Shown here: positions 27,552 to 37,405 of the stretch, piece by piece
How the letters are laid out: each line of letters starts with the position of its first letter
How positions within the stretch are numbered: the first letter of the stretch is position 1
Assembly: GCA_029565935.1 (NCBI GenBank)
Contig: JAKQNF010000010.1
Location: forward strand, 51,001 to 115,000
Direction of reading: 5' to 3'
Length of the DNA stretch: 64,000 nt
From: Bacillota bacterium
GTDB taxonomy: Bacteria; Bacillota; DTU025; MWDF01
Translations under genes and position numbers: made by a program
Notes under the pieces: generated by a model
The model's database searches: none
Seen by the model: only the letters and a program-made list of their open reading frames with translations
What the model was told of the DNA's origin: nothing

Positions 27552-29639
27552 TTAGAACAAGGACAGCGTTAGGAATAGGGTGGCCATTATCGAAGACACC
27601 AGCGAGATGACGGTGATCTGCGTGTTGATCGATGGGCCCGCGGTGTCCTTGAAGGGATCGCCCACGGTATCGCCGACGACGGCCGCCTTATGCGCCGCAG
27701 ATCCCTTGCCGCCGTGGTTGCCCGACTCCACGAACTTCTTGGAGTTGTCCCACAGTCCGCCCGAGTTGGACATGAACAGCGCGAACAAGAGGCCGCTCAC
27801 TATGTTGCCGGTGAGATAGCCGCCAATGGCCTGTACTCCGCCTATGAAACCTACGGCTATGGTCATGAGTATCGCCGCCAGGCCCGCGGGTATCAGCTCT
27901 TTTATCGCACCTTCGGTCGCTATCACGATGCACCTGTCATATTCGGGCTCCACACCGGGCTTGCCCTCCTTCAGGCCAACTATCGTGTTGAACTGGCGGT
28001 GTATCTCGGCCACCATGCGCTGCGCGTTGCGGTTGACGCCGAGCATGAGCATCGCCGAGAACAGCGGTGGGACCGCCGCGCCGACGAGCATGCCGAAGAA
28101 AACCAGAGGGTTCATTACGTCGAAGCCGACTATGCCAGCGACGCCCAGTTCGGCCGCTGCGACGTTGACCTCGCTGATGAACGCGCCCAGCAGCGCGATG
28201 ACGGTCAGTCCCGCAGCGCCGATCGCGAAGCCCTTGGTTATCGCCTTGACTGTGTTGCCTGCGCTGTCGAGCTCGTCCGTCGTCTCCAGCACGTCTTCGC
28301 CGAGGTTGCCTATCTCGGCGAGGCCGCGCGCGTTGTCGACTATCGGGCCGTAGGCGTCGTTGGATATGATCATGCCTACGATGGAGAGCATCCCTACTGC
28401 TGCCATCGAGATGCCGAACATCGCATAACCCGGTCCGAGAGGATCGCACAGCTTAAAGGCCACGAGGGCCGAGATGCCGATTCCTATCATTGCGGGAAGA
28501 GCGCTGACAAGGCCGTACGAAATACCCGACAGTATGGTGAAAGCCGGCCCCGACTCCGAGGCCTTGGCAACCATGCGGACCGGGGGCTTGGTATCGTTCG
28601 TAAAATAGTCGCTCGTGATCCCTATGATGACGCCGACTATTAGGCCGACCGCGCTTGCTCCCCAGATGCGCCACTCGAAACCGAACGCCCACGTGGCGAG
28701 CGCCGTCAGTACGCCGAATACGGACGTTGTGACGTATGTGCTGCTGTTAAGGGCCCTGGTCGGGTCGCCTCCATGGCCGATCCTGGCAGTCGCGACTCCG
28801 ATTATCGACGAGAGCAGCCCTATCGTAGTATAGGCGAACACCATGGCGGTGTTCATCTTGCCTCCCATCAGCTTGTCGAGGCTGCCGGCCATGACAAGGG
28901 CCGCCACCATGGATGCCACGTTGGAATCGAACAGGTCCGCTCCCATCCCGGCCACGTCGCCTACGTTGTCTCCGACGTTGTCCGCGATGACGGCGGGGTT
29001 GCGAGGATCGTCCTCGGGTATGCCCAGCTCTACCTTGCCAACGAGGTCAGCGCTGATGTCTGCCGTCTTGGTGAAGATGCCGCCTCCCGCCTTGGCGAAT
29101 AGAGCCAGCGAGCTGGCCCCGAAGCTGAAGCCTAAAAGCGAGGAGTGGCTACCGGTTAGAACATAGACGAGCGTAACGCCAAGGAGGCTGCTGCCGACGA
29201 CGGCCATGCCCATGACCGCCCCGCCCCTGAAGCCCGCCATGAACGAAGGCTGTATGCCCTCCTTTGCCGCCTCGGCTGTTTTCATGTTAGCGATGGTGGC
29301 TATCTGTATGCCTATCTTGCCCGCCGCGGCGGAGAAGACAGCGCCAGCGACGTAGGCGAGGGCCATCATCACATTTTCCAAAGGATCGCCCAGCCAGATG
29401 GGCCTGGGCAAGAATATCAGGATCAGGACCGCCGCCACGCCGGCGAACTTGGCCAGCATTATGTACTCCTTTTTCAAAAACGTGTTGGCGCCCGCGGTGA
29501 TGAGCTTGCCGACTTCCGCTATCCTCTTATTGGAGGAATGGCGGGACTTGACCCACGAGTAGAGCCAGCCTGCGACTATGAATGATGCGAAAGAGACGAC
29601 TGCCGCCAGGATAAGGAACGTTCTTAAGGATGAATCCAT
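27552..29639 (-). CDS. hppA: membrane-bound proton/sodium-translocating pyrophosphatase
   Basis: DVGADLVGKVE-type region TADISADLVGKVELGIPEDDPRNPAVIADNVGDNVGDVAGMGADLFDS; GDTVGDPFKDTAGPSINTQI. ATG 29639 preferred over upstream in-frame starts. Confidence 0.97.
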   Translation of the reverse strand: MDSSLRTFLILAAVVSFASFIVAGWLYSWVKSRHSSNKRIAEVGKLITAGANTFLKKEYIMLAKFAGVAAVLILIFLPRPIWLGDPLENVMMALAYVAGAVFSAAAGKIGIQIATIANMKTAEAAKEGIQPSFMAGFRGGAVMGMAVVGSSLLGVTLVYVLTGSHSSLLGFSFGASSLALFAKAGGGIFTKTADISADLVGKVELGIPEDDPRNPAVIADNVGDNVGDVAGMGADLFDSNVASMVAALVMAGSLDKLMGGKMNTAMVFAYTTIGLLSSIIGVATARIGHGGDPTRALNSSTYVTTSVFGVLTALATWAFGFEWRIWGASAVGLIVGVIIGITSDYFTNDTKPPVRMVAKASESGPAFTILSGISYGLVSALPAMIGIGISALVAFKLCDPLGPGYAMFGISMAAVGMLSIVGMIISNDAYGPIVDNARGLAEIGNLGEDVLETTDELDSAGNTVKAITKGFAIGAAGLTVIALLGAFISEVNVAAAELGVAGIVGFDVMNPLVFFGMLVGAAVPPLFSAMLMLGVNRNAQRMVAEIHRQFNTIVGLKEGKPGVEPEYDRCIVIATEGAIKELIPAGLAAILMTIAVGFIGGVQAIGGYLTGNIVSGLLFALFMSNSGGLWDNSKKFVESGNHGGKGSAAHKAAVVGDTVGDPFKDTAGPSINTQITVISLVSSIMATLFLTLSLF

Positions 29640-29753
29640 GTAGCTGATCCCCCATTCTACGTAAGTCGGCATGGCGCTCGAAACGGCGCCATACCGATGG
29701 TTATACAACATAAAACACTGCAATTATACAGAAAAAATTATCTAGAAGGAAGT

Positions 29754-30281
29754 CTAGCGGTCGAAGAACGGGCTCTTGCCCGTGGCCGCAAGCGGCACTC
29801 CTATGACGGTGTCCGCCTTTATCATGCCGAGCCTGCGGGCCAGCACCCCTATCCTGTACATTATCCTGTTGTCCACATTGTGTATGGACGCGGTCTTGAC
29901 CGCAGAACCGAGCGCGATGCCTAGGTCTTGCATCTTCCATGCGCAGTTGGGGCCAGCGAACTCGGAGAATTCCCTCTGGACGGCCGACATCTCGGCACAC
30001 GTCTGGTATCCGCACGCTCCGCAGTTAAGGCCCATCCCCGGACATCTCCTCAGTCCCAGCAGCAGCACAGCAGCCGAGGCGTCCACTCCCTTGGCGTCCC
30101 TGTCGAAATTCTTCTTCCCTGATTCGACCCCGTACGCCCTCATGGCTTCGGAGAGCCTCTTCAGGTCGTCGCCCTTTATGAGCTCTATTTCTATATAGTC
30201 TAGACCTGACGCCTTCGGCGCCGTCCTGGCCGACAGGGCCATCAGCTCGCCAACGGCAATTACCGCCTTCTCCATGTCCAT
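29754..30281 (-). CDS. DUF2148 (ferredoxin-like domain) protein
   Basis: RRCPGMGLNCGACGYQTCAEMSA...FAGPNCAWKMQDLGIALGSAVKTASIHNVDNRIMYRIG; GGAGG before ATG 30281. Confidence 0.85.
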   Translation of the reverse strand: MDMEKAVIAVGELMALSARTAPKASGLDYIEIELIKGDDLKRLSEAMRAYGVESGKKNFDRDAKGVDASAAVLLLGLRRCPGMGLNCGACGYQTCAEMSAVQREFSEFAGPNCAWKMQDLGIALGSAVKTASIHNVDNRIMYRIGVLARRLGMIKADTVIGVPLAATGKSPFFDR

Positions 30282-30369
30282 AGCATCCGCCTCCGATACT
30301 CCCCGTAGGGTGATTTGCCTAAACGTCCGCATATAATACAATATACTTAATTCGCAGGAGGTTGCACAA

Positions 30370-31236
30370 ATGGCGGAAATCATGAGGCTTTCTTCTTGGA
30401 ACATAAACGGCATAAGGGCGTCGGTCAAGAAGGACCAGGGGATAATGTCCTACCTTGCCGGCCACGCCCCTGACGTATGCGGGCTTCAGGAGCTTAAGGC
30501 CGACATGACCCAGATACCGGCCCTTTTGCTGGAGATGCCGGGCTACTCGGCCTATTTCCATCCGGGCGAACTTAAGGGCTACTCCGGGGTCGGGATACTC
30601 ACCAAGAAGGAGCCCCTGGCCGTAAGCAGCTGCCTAGGGGTGCCGGAGTTCGACAGGGAAGGCCGTTTCATAACGGCCGACTTCGGGGGCTTCGTGCTGG
30701 CCAACGTATACTTCCCGAACGGAGGCCAGTGGCCGGAACCCTGGCCGCTGGACCTTGAATGGCCAAAGGGCCTGGATTGGCAGGGCTGGCTGGAGTACGA
30801 CGGCTGGCCGTCGTGGCTGGACAGGCTCAAGTTCAAGATGGCCTTCTACGAGAGGTTCAAGGACTGGGCGGTAGAGCTTGTGCGGTCGGGTAGGCATCTC
30901 GTGGTCTGCGGGGACGTCAACACCGCCCACAAGGAGATAGACCTTGCCAGGCCGAAGAACAACGAACGTACGACGGGATTCCTCCCAGGGGAAAGGGAGT
31001 GGATCACCAAGTTCCTCGGCTGCGGCTTCGTGGACACGTTCAGGGAGTTCGACGAGGAAGGCGGAAGGTACTCCTGGTGGGACCTGAAGACCAGGGCCCG
31101 GGAGAGGAACGTCGGGTGGCGGCTGGATTATTTCTTCGTGGACGCCCCGTTCATGGGGAAGGTGAGGCGCGCGTACATAGAGAGCGAAGTCTACGGCTCT
31201 GACCATTGCCCCGTGGGCATAGAAGTGGAACTATAG
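30370..31236 (+). CDS. xth: exodeoxyribonuclease III
   Basis: MRLSSWNINGIRASVKK; VCGLQELKAD; VVCGDVNTAHKEIDL; GWRLDYFFVD; SDHCPVGIEV. Confidence 0.95.
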   Translation: MAEIMRLSSWNINGIRASVKKDQGIMSYLAGHAPDVCGLQELKADMTQIPALLLEMPGYSAYFHPGELKGYSGVGILTKKEPLAVSSCLGVPEFDREGRFITADFGGFVLANVYFPNGGQWPEPWPLDLEWPKGLDWQGWLEYDGWPSWLDRLKFKMAFYERFKDWAVELVRSGRHLVVCGDVNTAHKEIDLARPKNNERTTGFLPGEREWITKFLGCGFVDTFREFDEEGGRYSWWDLKTRARERNVGWRLDYFFVDAPFMGKVRRAYIESEVYGSDHCPVGIEVEL

Positions 31237-31282
31237 GCGACAGGACCCGCTCTCGTGCAGCACTTGGTCCCTAAGGGCCGGC

Positions 31283-32050
31283 TTATAAGAAATATATCAG
31301 CAGGAGGCCGAGTATGGATCCTATGACGGTGCCGTACGTGCCCGAATGTCCGATCGCGGTGTTCTGGGATTCCGGTATCAGCTCGTCCGCGACTATGTAC
31401 AGCATGGCCCCGGCCGCTATCCCCAGCGCTATGGATACCATCGCCTGGGACATCGAACCGAAGGCGACGCCGATGAAGGCCCCGAGTGCCATCGGCAGGC
31501 CGGCCATGGCGCCTATGGAGAACACCTTCTTCCTTCCGATGCCGCATCCGGCGAGTGGCGCTCCGAGCGCGAGCCCCTCGGGAAGGTTATGCAAGGCGAT
31601 GGCTATAAAGAGCGTAAGACCCAGCTCCGGGCTGTGGGCATAGCCGGCTCCGATGGCGATGCCTTCGGGAAGGTTGTGTATCGCGATGCCAAGGGACGTC
31701 AGCACCCCGGTCTTGTACAGCTTCGGGTCCGTTACGTGCTCGTAGGAGATTATGTGCTGGTGCGGCAGGATCTTGTCTATCAAAGTCATGCTCAGCGCCC
31801 CGGCGACGAAGCTGATGAACGCGACCAGGATTCCGAGCCCGGGCCTTGCGAAAGAGAGGGTGCCCGCGTGTATCGCCTCGGGCATGAGGTCAGCGAAGAC
31901 TAGGACCAGCATGACGCCGGACGCTATGCCGAGCATGAGGCTTACGTACTTCTCGGCGCGCTTTCCTAGGAACGTGGGTATCAAGCTGCCGAGCGCCGTG
32001 CTTACGAGCCCGGCGAAGAGGCCTATCATCGTGACTTTGAGTACGTTCAT
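31283..32050 (-). CDS. ZIP family metal transporter
   Basis: MNVLKVTMIGLFAGLVSTALGSLIP; LTSLGIAIHNLPEGIAIGAGYAHSPELGLTLFIAIALHNLPEGLALGAPL. RBS before ATG 32050; the longer 514-aa ORF upstream part is antisense to coaX. Confidence 0.9.
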   Translation of the reverse strand: MNVLKVTMIGLFAGLVSTALGSLIPTFLGKRAEKYVSLMLGIASGVMLVLVFADLMPEAIHAGTLSFARPGLGILVAFISFVAGALSMTLIDKILPHQHIISYEHVTDPKLYKTGVLTSLGIAIHNLPEGIAIGAGYAHSPELGLTLFIAIALHNLPEGLALGAPLAGCGIGRKKVFSIGAMAGLPMALGAFIGVAFGSMSQAMVSIALGIAAGAMLYIVADELIPESQNTAIGHSGTYGTVIGSILGLLLIYFL

Positions 32051-32162
32051 GCAAATTGCTCCTTTGAGGTCCGTTAATTTCGTACACCGGCCAAGATTCA
32101 TGTTACATTCAATGTTGCCGACAAGGCAATCTCTCGGAAAAGAACGTTTTTGGAGGTGCCAG

Positions 32163-32936
32163 ATGCTGCTCGCGGTCGATATAGGCAATACCAACATAGT
32201 AGTGGGGCTTTTCGATAAGGAAAAGCTGGTGACCTCTTTCAGGCTCGCTTCCGAAAGGGACAGGACCGCCGACGAGTACGGCATCCTCATGGCCCACTTC
32301 CTGGACATAAGGAAGCTGAGGAAAGAGGACATAGACGGGGCGATAATCTCGTCAGTCGTACCGCCTCTTAACGAGGCGATCGAAAAGGCGGTGATACAGT
32401 ACTGCGGCGTGGCGAACCCGCTGCAGGTCGGCCCTGGGGTGAAGACGGGCCTTGCCATAAAGATCGAAAACCCCAAGGAGGTGGGCGCGGACAGGGTCTG
32501 TGACGCCGTAGCGGTGACCGCGCTGTACGGCGCGCCCGCAATAGTCGTAGATTTCGGGACCGCGACCACGTTCAGTGCCGTGGACTCGGAGGGCACCTTC
32601 ATAGGAGGTGCCATCGCCCCCGGGGTGATGACCGCGAGCGACGCGCTCTTCTCGAAGACTTCCAAGCTGCCCCGCGTGGACGTGGCGAAGCCCAAGTCGG
32701 TTATCGGCAAGAGCACTGTCACGGCAATGCAGTCGGGGATATTCTTCGGGGCGCTGGGCATGGTGGAGGAGTTGGTAAAGAGGATGAAGGCCGAGATGGG
32801 CGGCAGCGGTATAAAAGTTGTGGCCACAGGAGGGCTGGCCCCACTGATCGCAGGCCAAACGCGGATGATAGATACGGTCGACCCAGAGATTACTCTTAAA
32901 GGCCTGAGGATAATATACGAAAGGAACGTGAGCTAA
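32163..32936 (+). CDS. coaX: type III pantothenate kinase
   Basis: MLLAVDIGNTNIVVGLFD; VGADRVCDAVA; VDFGTATTFSAVDSEGTFIGGAIAPG. Confidence 0.95.
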   Translation: MLLAVDIGNTNIVVGLFDKEKLVTSFRLASERDRTADEYGILMAHFLDIRKLRKEDIDGAIISSVVPPLNEAIEKAVIQYCGVANPLQVGPGVKTGLAIKIENPKEVGADRVCDAVAVTALYGAPAIVVDFGTATTFSAVDSEGTFIGGAIAPGVMTASDALFSKTSKLPRVDVAKPKSVIGKSTVTAMQSGIFFGALGMVEELVKRMKAEMGGSGIKVVATGGLAPLIAGQTRMIDTVDPEITLKGLRIIYERNVS

Positions 32937-32940
32937 TAAA

Positions 32941-34263
32941 TTGTCGGACAAAGAACTTTTCAAGGCTTCCAACCGCCCTGACGGGGACCTGGAAAGGGTA
33001 ATAATAGCGGCCGTCGACCCCAGCGGGCCCATGGAATCCGGCGGCGCGTCGTTCGACGAGGATGAATCCCTGCTGGAGCTGGCCGAGCTGATAAGGACCG
33101 TGGACGGGGCCGTCGTGGGCCAGGTCATACAGAAAAGGAAGAGGCCGGATCCGACCTACTACATAGGGAGCGGCAAGGCGGAGGAGATCGCAGTGATGTG
33201 CGACGGGCTGGACGCCGATACCGTGGTCTTCGACGACGAGCTGACCCCCGGCCAGCACGCAAAGCTCGAGGATATAATCGGCCGTAAGGTGATAGACCGC
33301 ACGCAGGTGATCCTGGACATCTTCGCAAGGAGGGCCTCTACGGCGGAAGGCAAGCTCCAAGTCGAGCTCGCACAGCTCGAGTATTTGCTGCCGAGGCTGG
33401 TGGGAAGCCGGGAGGCCCTGTCGAGGCTGGGAGGCGGCATAGGCACGAGGGGCCCCGGCGAGACGAAGCTCGAGACGGACAGAAGGGTCATAAGGCGCAG
33501 GATATCGGACATAAAGAACAAGATAGAGCAGGTGAAGTCGAGGAGGCAGATCCAAAGGGGCAGGAGGAAGGCCAACGAGCTGCCCGTGGCATCGCTGGTA
33601 GGATACACCAACGCCGGCAAGTCGAGCCTGATGAACCTGCTCACCGGATCTTCGGTGCTCGTCGAGGACAAGCTGTTCGCGACTTTGGACCCCACCACTA
33701 GGAAGCTGGTGCTGCCCAACAACCAGGAGATGCTCGTCACCGACACGGTCGGCTTCATAAGGAAGATTCCCCATCATCTCATCGTCGCGTTCAGGGCGAC
33801 GCTGGAAGAGACGATAGAGGCGGACATGCTCATACACGTGGTGGACGCCTCGAGCGGCTATGCGGAGGAGCAGTACGATTCCGTGATGGAAGTGCTGGCC
33901 GACCTCGGCGCGAAGGACAAACCTATGGTTACGGTGCTTAACAAGTCGGACAGGCCGGATTCTGCCGACGGCGTAATGAAGCTGTCTTCGGTGGTGCCCA
34001 ACCCCGTCGTGATGTCCGCCTTGACTGGAGAAGGGCTCGACAGGCTGATGTCGGAGGTAATGAAGGTGCTGTCGAAGAGGCTGGTCAGGGTGGAGGCCTT
34101 CATGCCGTACGACGAGCCCATGCTAAGGGAAGTGGAGGCCCACGGCGACATCATACTTAGGGATTACGTGGATAACGGGGTAAAGCTCGTGGCCGAGGTG
34201 GAATCCGTGCTGGCGGCAAGGATAGCCGCGAAGTATCCCAAGAACGGCGGGGGCAGGGCATGA
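32941..34263 (+). CDS. hflX: GTPase HflX
   Basis: YYIGSGKAEEIA; GYTNAGKSSLMNLLTG; DTVGFIRKIPHHLIVAFRATLEE. Confidence 0.96.
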   Translation: MSDKELFKASNRPDGDLERVIIAAVDPSGPMESGGASFDEDESLLELAELIRTVDGAVVGQVIQKRKRPDPTYYIGSGKAEEIAVMCDGLDADTVVFDDELTPGQHAKLEDIIGRKVIDRTQVILDIFARRASTAEGKLQVELAQLEYLLPRLVGSREALSRLGGGIGTRGPGETKLETDRRVIRRRISDIKNKIEQVKSRRQIQRGRRKANELPVASLVGYTNAGKSSLMNLLTGSSVLVEDKLFATLDPTTRKLVLPNNQEMLVTDTVGFIRKIPHHLIVAFRATLEETIEADMLIHVVDASSGYAEEQYDSVMEVLADLGAKDKPMVTVLNKSDRPDSADGVMKLSSVVPNPVVMSALTGEGLDRLMSEVMKVLSKRLVRVEAFMPYDEPMLREVEAHGDIILRDYVDNGVKLVAEVESVLAARIAAKYPKNGGGRA

Positions 34264-35297
34264 GCTTCAGGATAGGCGGGATCGCCATCGAAGGCGCGCC
34301 CGTGATGCTGGCCCCGATGGCAGGGGTTACGGACCTTCCTTTCAGGATAATTTCGCGGCGCATGGGAAGCGCGCTCTCCTATACGGAGATGCTAAGCGAC
34401 ATGGCCTTGACCCACGGCAGCAGGAAGAGCAGGGCCATGCTCCTGCTGGACCCGGGCGAGAAGCCGGCTGTGGTCCAGCTCGCAGGGTCCAGGCCCGAGG
34501 TCATGGCGGATGCAGCCGTCATGGTGGAGGAGGCCGGTGCTTGCGCGGTGGACATAAACATGGGCTGTCCGATGCAGAAGATCACAGCCAACGGAGAAGG
34601 CGCTGCGCTCATGAAGGACCCCGAAAGGGCTGAGAGGATAATTAGGGCCGTCCGCTCGGCGGTGAAGGTGCCTGTCACTGTCAAGATAAGGAAGGGCTGG
34701 GACGAGCATACTGAGAACTACCTCGATTTCGCCCTGATGTGCGAAGGCGCCGGAGCCGACGCCCTGGCGATACACGCAAGGACCAGGAAGCAGTTCTACT
34801 CGGGCGAGGCGGACTGGGACGCCATCGCAAAGCTCAAGGAGAAACTTTCTATAACCGTCATCGGCAACGGTGACGTAAGGTGCGCAGAGGATGCCGTCAG
34901 GATGATAGGCAGGACCGGATGCGACGCCGTGATGATCGGGCAGGGCGCCCTGGGCTATCCGTGGATATTCCGGGAGGCCAAATCCCTCATCGAGAACGGC
35001 GAGGAGGTACCGCCTCCGGGGCTGGACGAGCTGTTCGACGTGGCCGCCGAGCACCTGGACGCCATGATAGCACATTTCGGGGAGGGCTCGGCCTGCCTGA
35101 AGATGCGCAAGCACCTGTCGTGGTACGTGAAGGGCTTAAGGCAGGCAACGGATGCGAAGGACAGGATAAACACCCTTTACACCGGGGCGGAAATGCACGC
35201 TTTCCTGGCTGAATACAAGGATTTCCTCAGGTTAAGGGGCGACGGTACGGGCGGAATAAGGCGCATAAGGCTTGAAGGAGTGCGGGTTAGGGTATAG
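34260..35297 (+). CDS. dusB: tRNA-dihydrouridine synthase
   Basis: MLAPMAGVTDLPFRIISRRMG; VDINMGCPMQKI; IGNGDVRCAEDAVRMIGRTGCDAVMIGQGALGYPWIF. Confidence 0.95.
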   Translation: MSFRIGGIAIEGAPVMLAPMAGVTDLPFRIISRRMGSALSYTEMLSDMALTHGSRKSRAMLLLDPGEKPAVVQLAGSRPEVMADAAVMVEEAGACAVDINMGCPMQKITANGEGAALMKDPERAERIIRAVRSAVKVPVTVKIRKGWDEHTENYLDFALMCEGAGADALAIHARTRKQFYSGEADWDAIAKLKEKLSITVIGNGDVRCAEDAVRMIGRTGCDAVMIGQGALGYPWIFREAKSLIENGEEVPPPGLDELFDVAAEHLDAMIAHFGEGSACLKMRKHLSWYVKGLRQATDAKDRINTLYTGAEMHAFLAEYKDFLRLRGDGTGGIRRIRLEGVRVRV

Positions 35298-35303
35298 AAT
35301 GCA

Positions 35304-35327
35304 CTTGTGCACAATGTTGTACACAAG
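35304..35327. promoter_or_regulatory. operator-like near-perfect palindrome upstream of HTH gene
   Basis: CTTGTGCACAA-TG-TTGTACACAAG (11-bp arms, one mismatch) between a TATAGAAT -10-like element and the RBS. Confidence 0.65.
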
Positions 35328-35335
35328 GAGGAACG

Positions 35336-35860
35336 ATGGAACTAGTCAGGATCGGGGACAAGGTGATAGACAAGGACAAGATAGTAAGGGTCCTAAACCG
35401 CGTCCTTGAACTTAGGACAGAGGGCCAGTCGCAGGCCGAGGCGGCTGCCACGCTGGGGCTGGACCGGTCTTTCATCTCCAGGCTGGAGGCGGTCGGCGAA
35501 GTCAGGAAGGGCACGAAGATCGCGCTCATCGGCTTTCCTCTTTCAAACTGCGACGAGATAACCCAGATCGCAAAGGAGCTAGGTATCGATTACGTTTGGC
35601 TCATGGACGACAAGCAAAGGTGGTCTTACGTCAGGAACAAGAGCGGCATCACGCTGCTGAACGACCTGATGAAGATAATCGCCACTCTGAAGGACTACGA
35701 CGCTTTGATAATGGTTGGTTCCGACATGAGAGTCAAGGTGGCGGAGGCTCTCATGGGCAGCAGAGTCTACGGCATCGAGCTGGGCCGGTCCCCGATCAAG
35801 GCGGACGTGCGCCTGGACCCCGACAAATTCAGGGAGATAGTGTCCAGCATAAAAGGTTAG
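35336..35860 (+). CDS. helix-turn-helix transcriptional regulator paired with the downstream quinate 5-dehydrogenase-like gene
   Basis: RVLELRTEGQSQAEAAATLGLDRSFISRLEAVGEVRKG HTH; C-terminal alpha/beta region. Confidence 0.8.
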   Translation: MELVRIGDKVIDKDKIVRVLNRVLELRTEGQSQAEAAATLGLDRSFISRLEAVGEVRKGTKIALIGFPLSNCDEITQIAKELGIDYVWLMDDKQRWSYVRNKSGITLLNDLMKIIATLKDYDALIMVGSDMRVKVAEALMGSRVYGIELGRSPIKADVRLDPDKFREIVSSIKG

Positions 35861-35886
35861 GTCGGCCATCGTGCGGAGGTGCTAGC

Positions 35887-36795
35887 ATGAAGCATATTGT
35901 CAGCGTAAGCCTCGGTTCTTCGAAAAGGGACCATAAGGGCAGCATGGACGTGTTCGGTGAGGAGTACGTCCTCGAAAGGCGCGGGACTGACGGGGACATA
36001 GACAAGGCCATCGCTCTGATAAAGGAGCTCGATGGCAAGGTGGACGCGTTCGGCATGGGCGGGATAGACATCTACCTGCAAGGGCTCGGCAGGAAGCTCA
36101 TGTTCAGGGACGCCAAGAGGATAGCCGCGGCGGCCGTGAAGACGCCGCTCCTTGATGGTACGAACATGAAATCAGGAATTGAGTACCGCGCGGTCAAATA
36201 CGCGGAAGAAGTAGCCGGGCTCCATATAAAAGGCAGGAAGGTGTTCCTCATGTCCACGATAGACAGGCTCGGCATGGGCGAGGCCTTCGAGGAGATGGGA
36301 TGCGACATGGTATACGGAGACGCCATGTTCGCGCTGGGGCTAAACTGGAAGCTCACCAAGATAAGCCAGGTCAAGAGGATAGCAGCGGTACTCGGGCCGA
36401 TACTGGTGCAACTCCCGTTCAGCTGGCTGTATCCCACAGGCAAGGCGCAGGAGGAGAAGCGCGAGAACAAGAAGTGGCAGCAGTACTACAACTGGGCCGA
36501 TGTCCTGGCGGGTGATTTCATCTACATCAACAAGTACCTTCCGGACGATCTGAACGACAAGATAGTGATAACCAACACCGTCACCAAGGACGACGTGGAG
36601 GAGCTGAAGAGGCGGGGGGCCAGAGCGCTGGTTACGACCACCCCGGAAGTGGACGGCAGGTCCTTCGGCACGAACGTTATGGAGGCCATGCTCACGGTGG
36701 CAATAGGCAAGGAACCTTCCCGGATATCTGAGAAGGAATATATGGACGAGCTGGATAAATTAGGCGTGAAGCCCAGGGTGGTGTTGTTCAAGTAG
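35887..36795 (+). CDS. quinate 5-dehydrogenase-like protein
   Basis: MKHIVSVSLGSSKRDHKGSMDVFGEEYVLERRGTDGDIDKAIALI; VDAFGMGGIDIYL; located directly after the HTH gene as in related genomes (recollection). Confidence 0.7.
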   Translation: MKHIVSVSLGSSKRDHKGSMDVFGEEYVLERRGTDGDIDKAIALIKELDGKVDAFGMGGIDIYLQGLGRKLMFRDAKRIAAAAVKTPLLDGTNMKSGIEYRAVKYAEEVAGLHIKGRKVFLMSTIDRLGMGEAFEEMGCDMVYGDAMFALGLNWKLTKISQVKRIAAVLGPILVQLPFSWLYPTGKAQEEKRENKKWQQYYNWADVLAGDFIYINKYLPDDLNDKIVITNTVTKDDVEELKRRGARALVTTTPEVDGRSFGTNVMEAMLTVAIGKEPSRISEKEYMDELDKLGVKPRVVLFK

Positions 36796-36915
36796 ATTTT
36801 CATCTTGACATAGAGGCGGCTCAACTTCATAATTTTCCTGTACCAGCGGCAACTTGGGTTCATATCCAGCTTGCCGCATGTATTTTACTTCTTTTTTGAC
36901 TAAGGGGAGTCGATT

Positions 36916-37392
36916 ATGGCAGAAAAGGAAGTTTTCCTTACCATCGACGGGCTCAGGAAAGTGGAGAAGGAGCTCGATTTCCTCAAGGGCGAGAAGCGCC
37001 TTATGATCGCCGAACGCATAAAGCAGGCCAGGGAGTTCGGGGACATCACCGAGAATTCGGAATACGACGACGCTAAGAACGAACAAGCTGAGGTAGAACA
37101 GAGGATATCCCAGCTCGAGATGCTTCTTGCCAAAGTGAAGATAATCGACGAGATGGACCAGCTCACGGACGTGGTGTGCCTCGGTTGCACTGTGCTTCTT
37201 AAGGACATAGAGTGCGAGGAGACCGAAAGGTATACCATCGTGGGTTCCGCCGAGGCGGATCCGATGGAAAACAAGATCTCCAACGAATCCCCTGTGGGCA
37301 AGGCGATAGTCGGGAAGCTGGTGGGATCCGTAGTTGAAGTCGCAGCCCCGGCAGGCAGCATCAAGTACCAGATAATGGAGATATGCAACTAA
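36916..37392 (+). CDS. greA: transcription elongation factor GreA
   Basis: [21 protein letters not shown]...[54 protein letters not shown]. Confidence 0.96.
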   Translation: MAEKEVFLTIDGLRKVEKELDFLKGEKRLMIAERIKQAREFGDITENSEYDDAKNEQAEVEQRISQLEMLLAKVKIIDEMDQLTDVVCLGCTVLLKDIECEETERYTIVGSAEADPMENKISNESPVGKAIVGKLVGSVVEVAAPAGSIKYQIMEICN

Positions 37393-37405
37393 TTCGCGAG
37401 GTGAC

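Noticed and set aside
27690-28643. 317-aa plus-strand ORF over hppA
   Set aside because: Antisense to a highly conserved pyrophosphatase; no recognisable motifs.
31283-32827. 514-aa minus-strand ORF
   Set aside because: Only 31283-32050 (ZIP transporter) is supported by an RBS and homology; the upstream extension is antisense to coaX.
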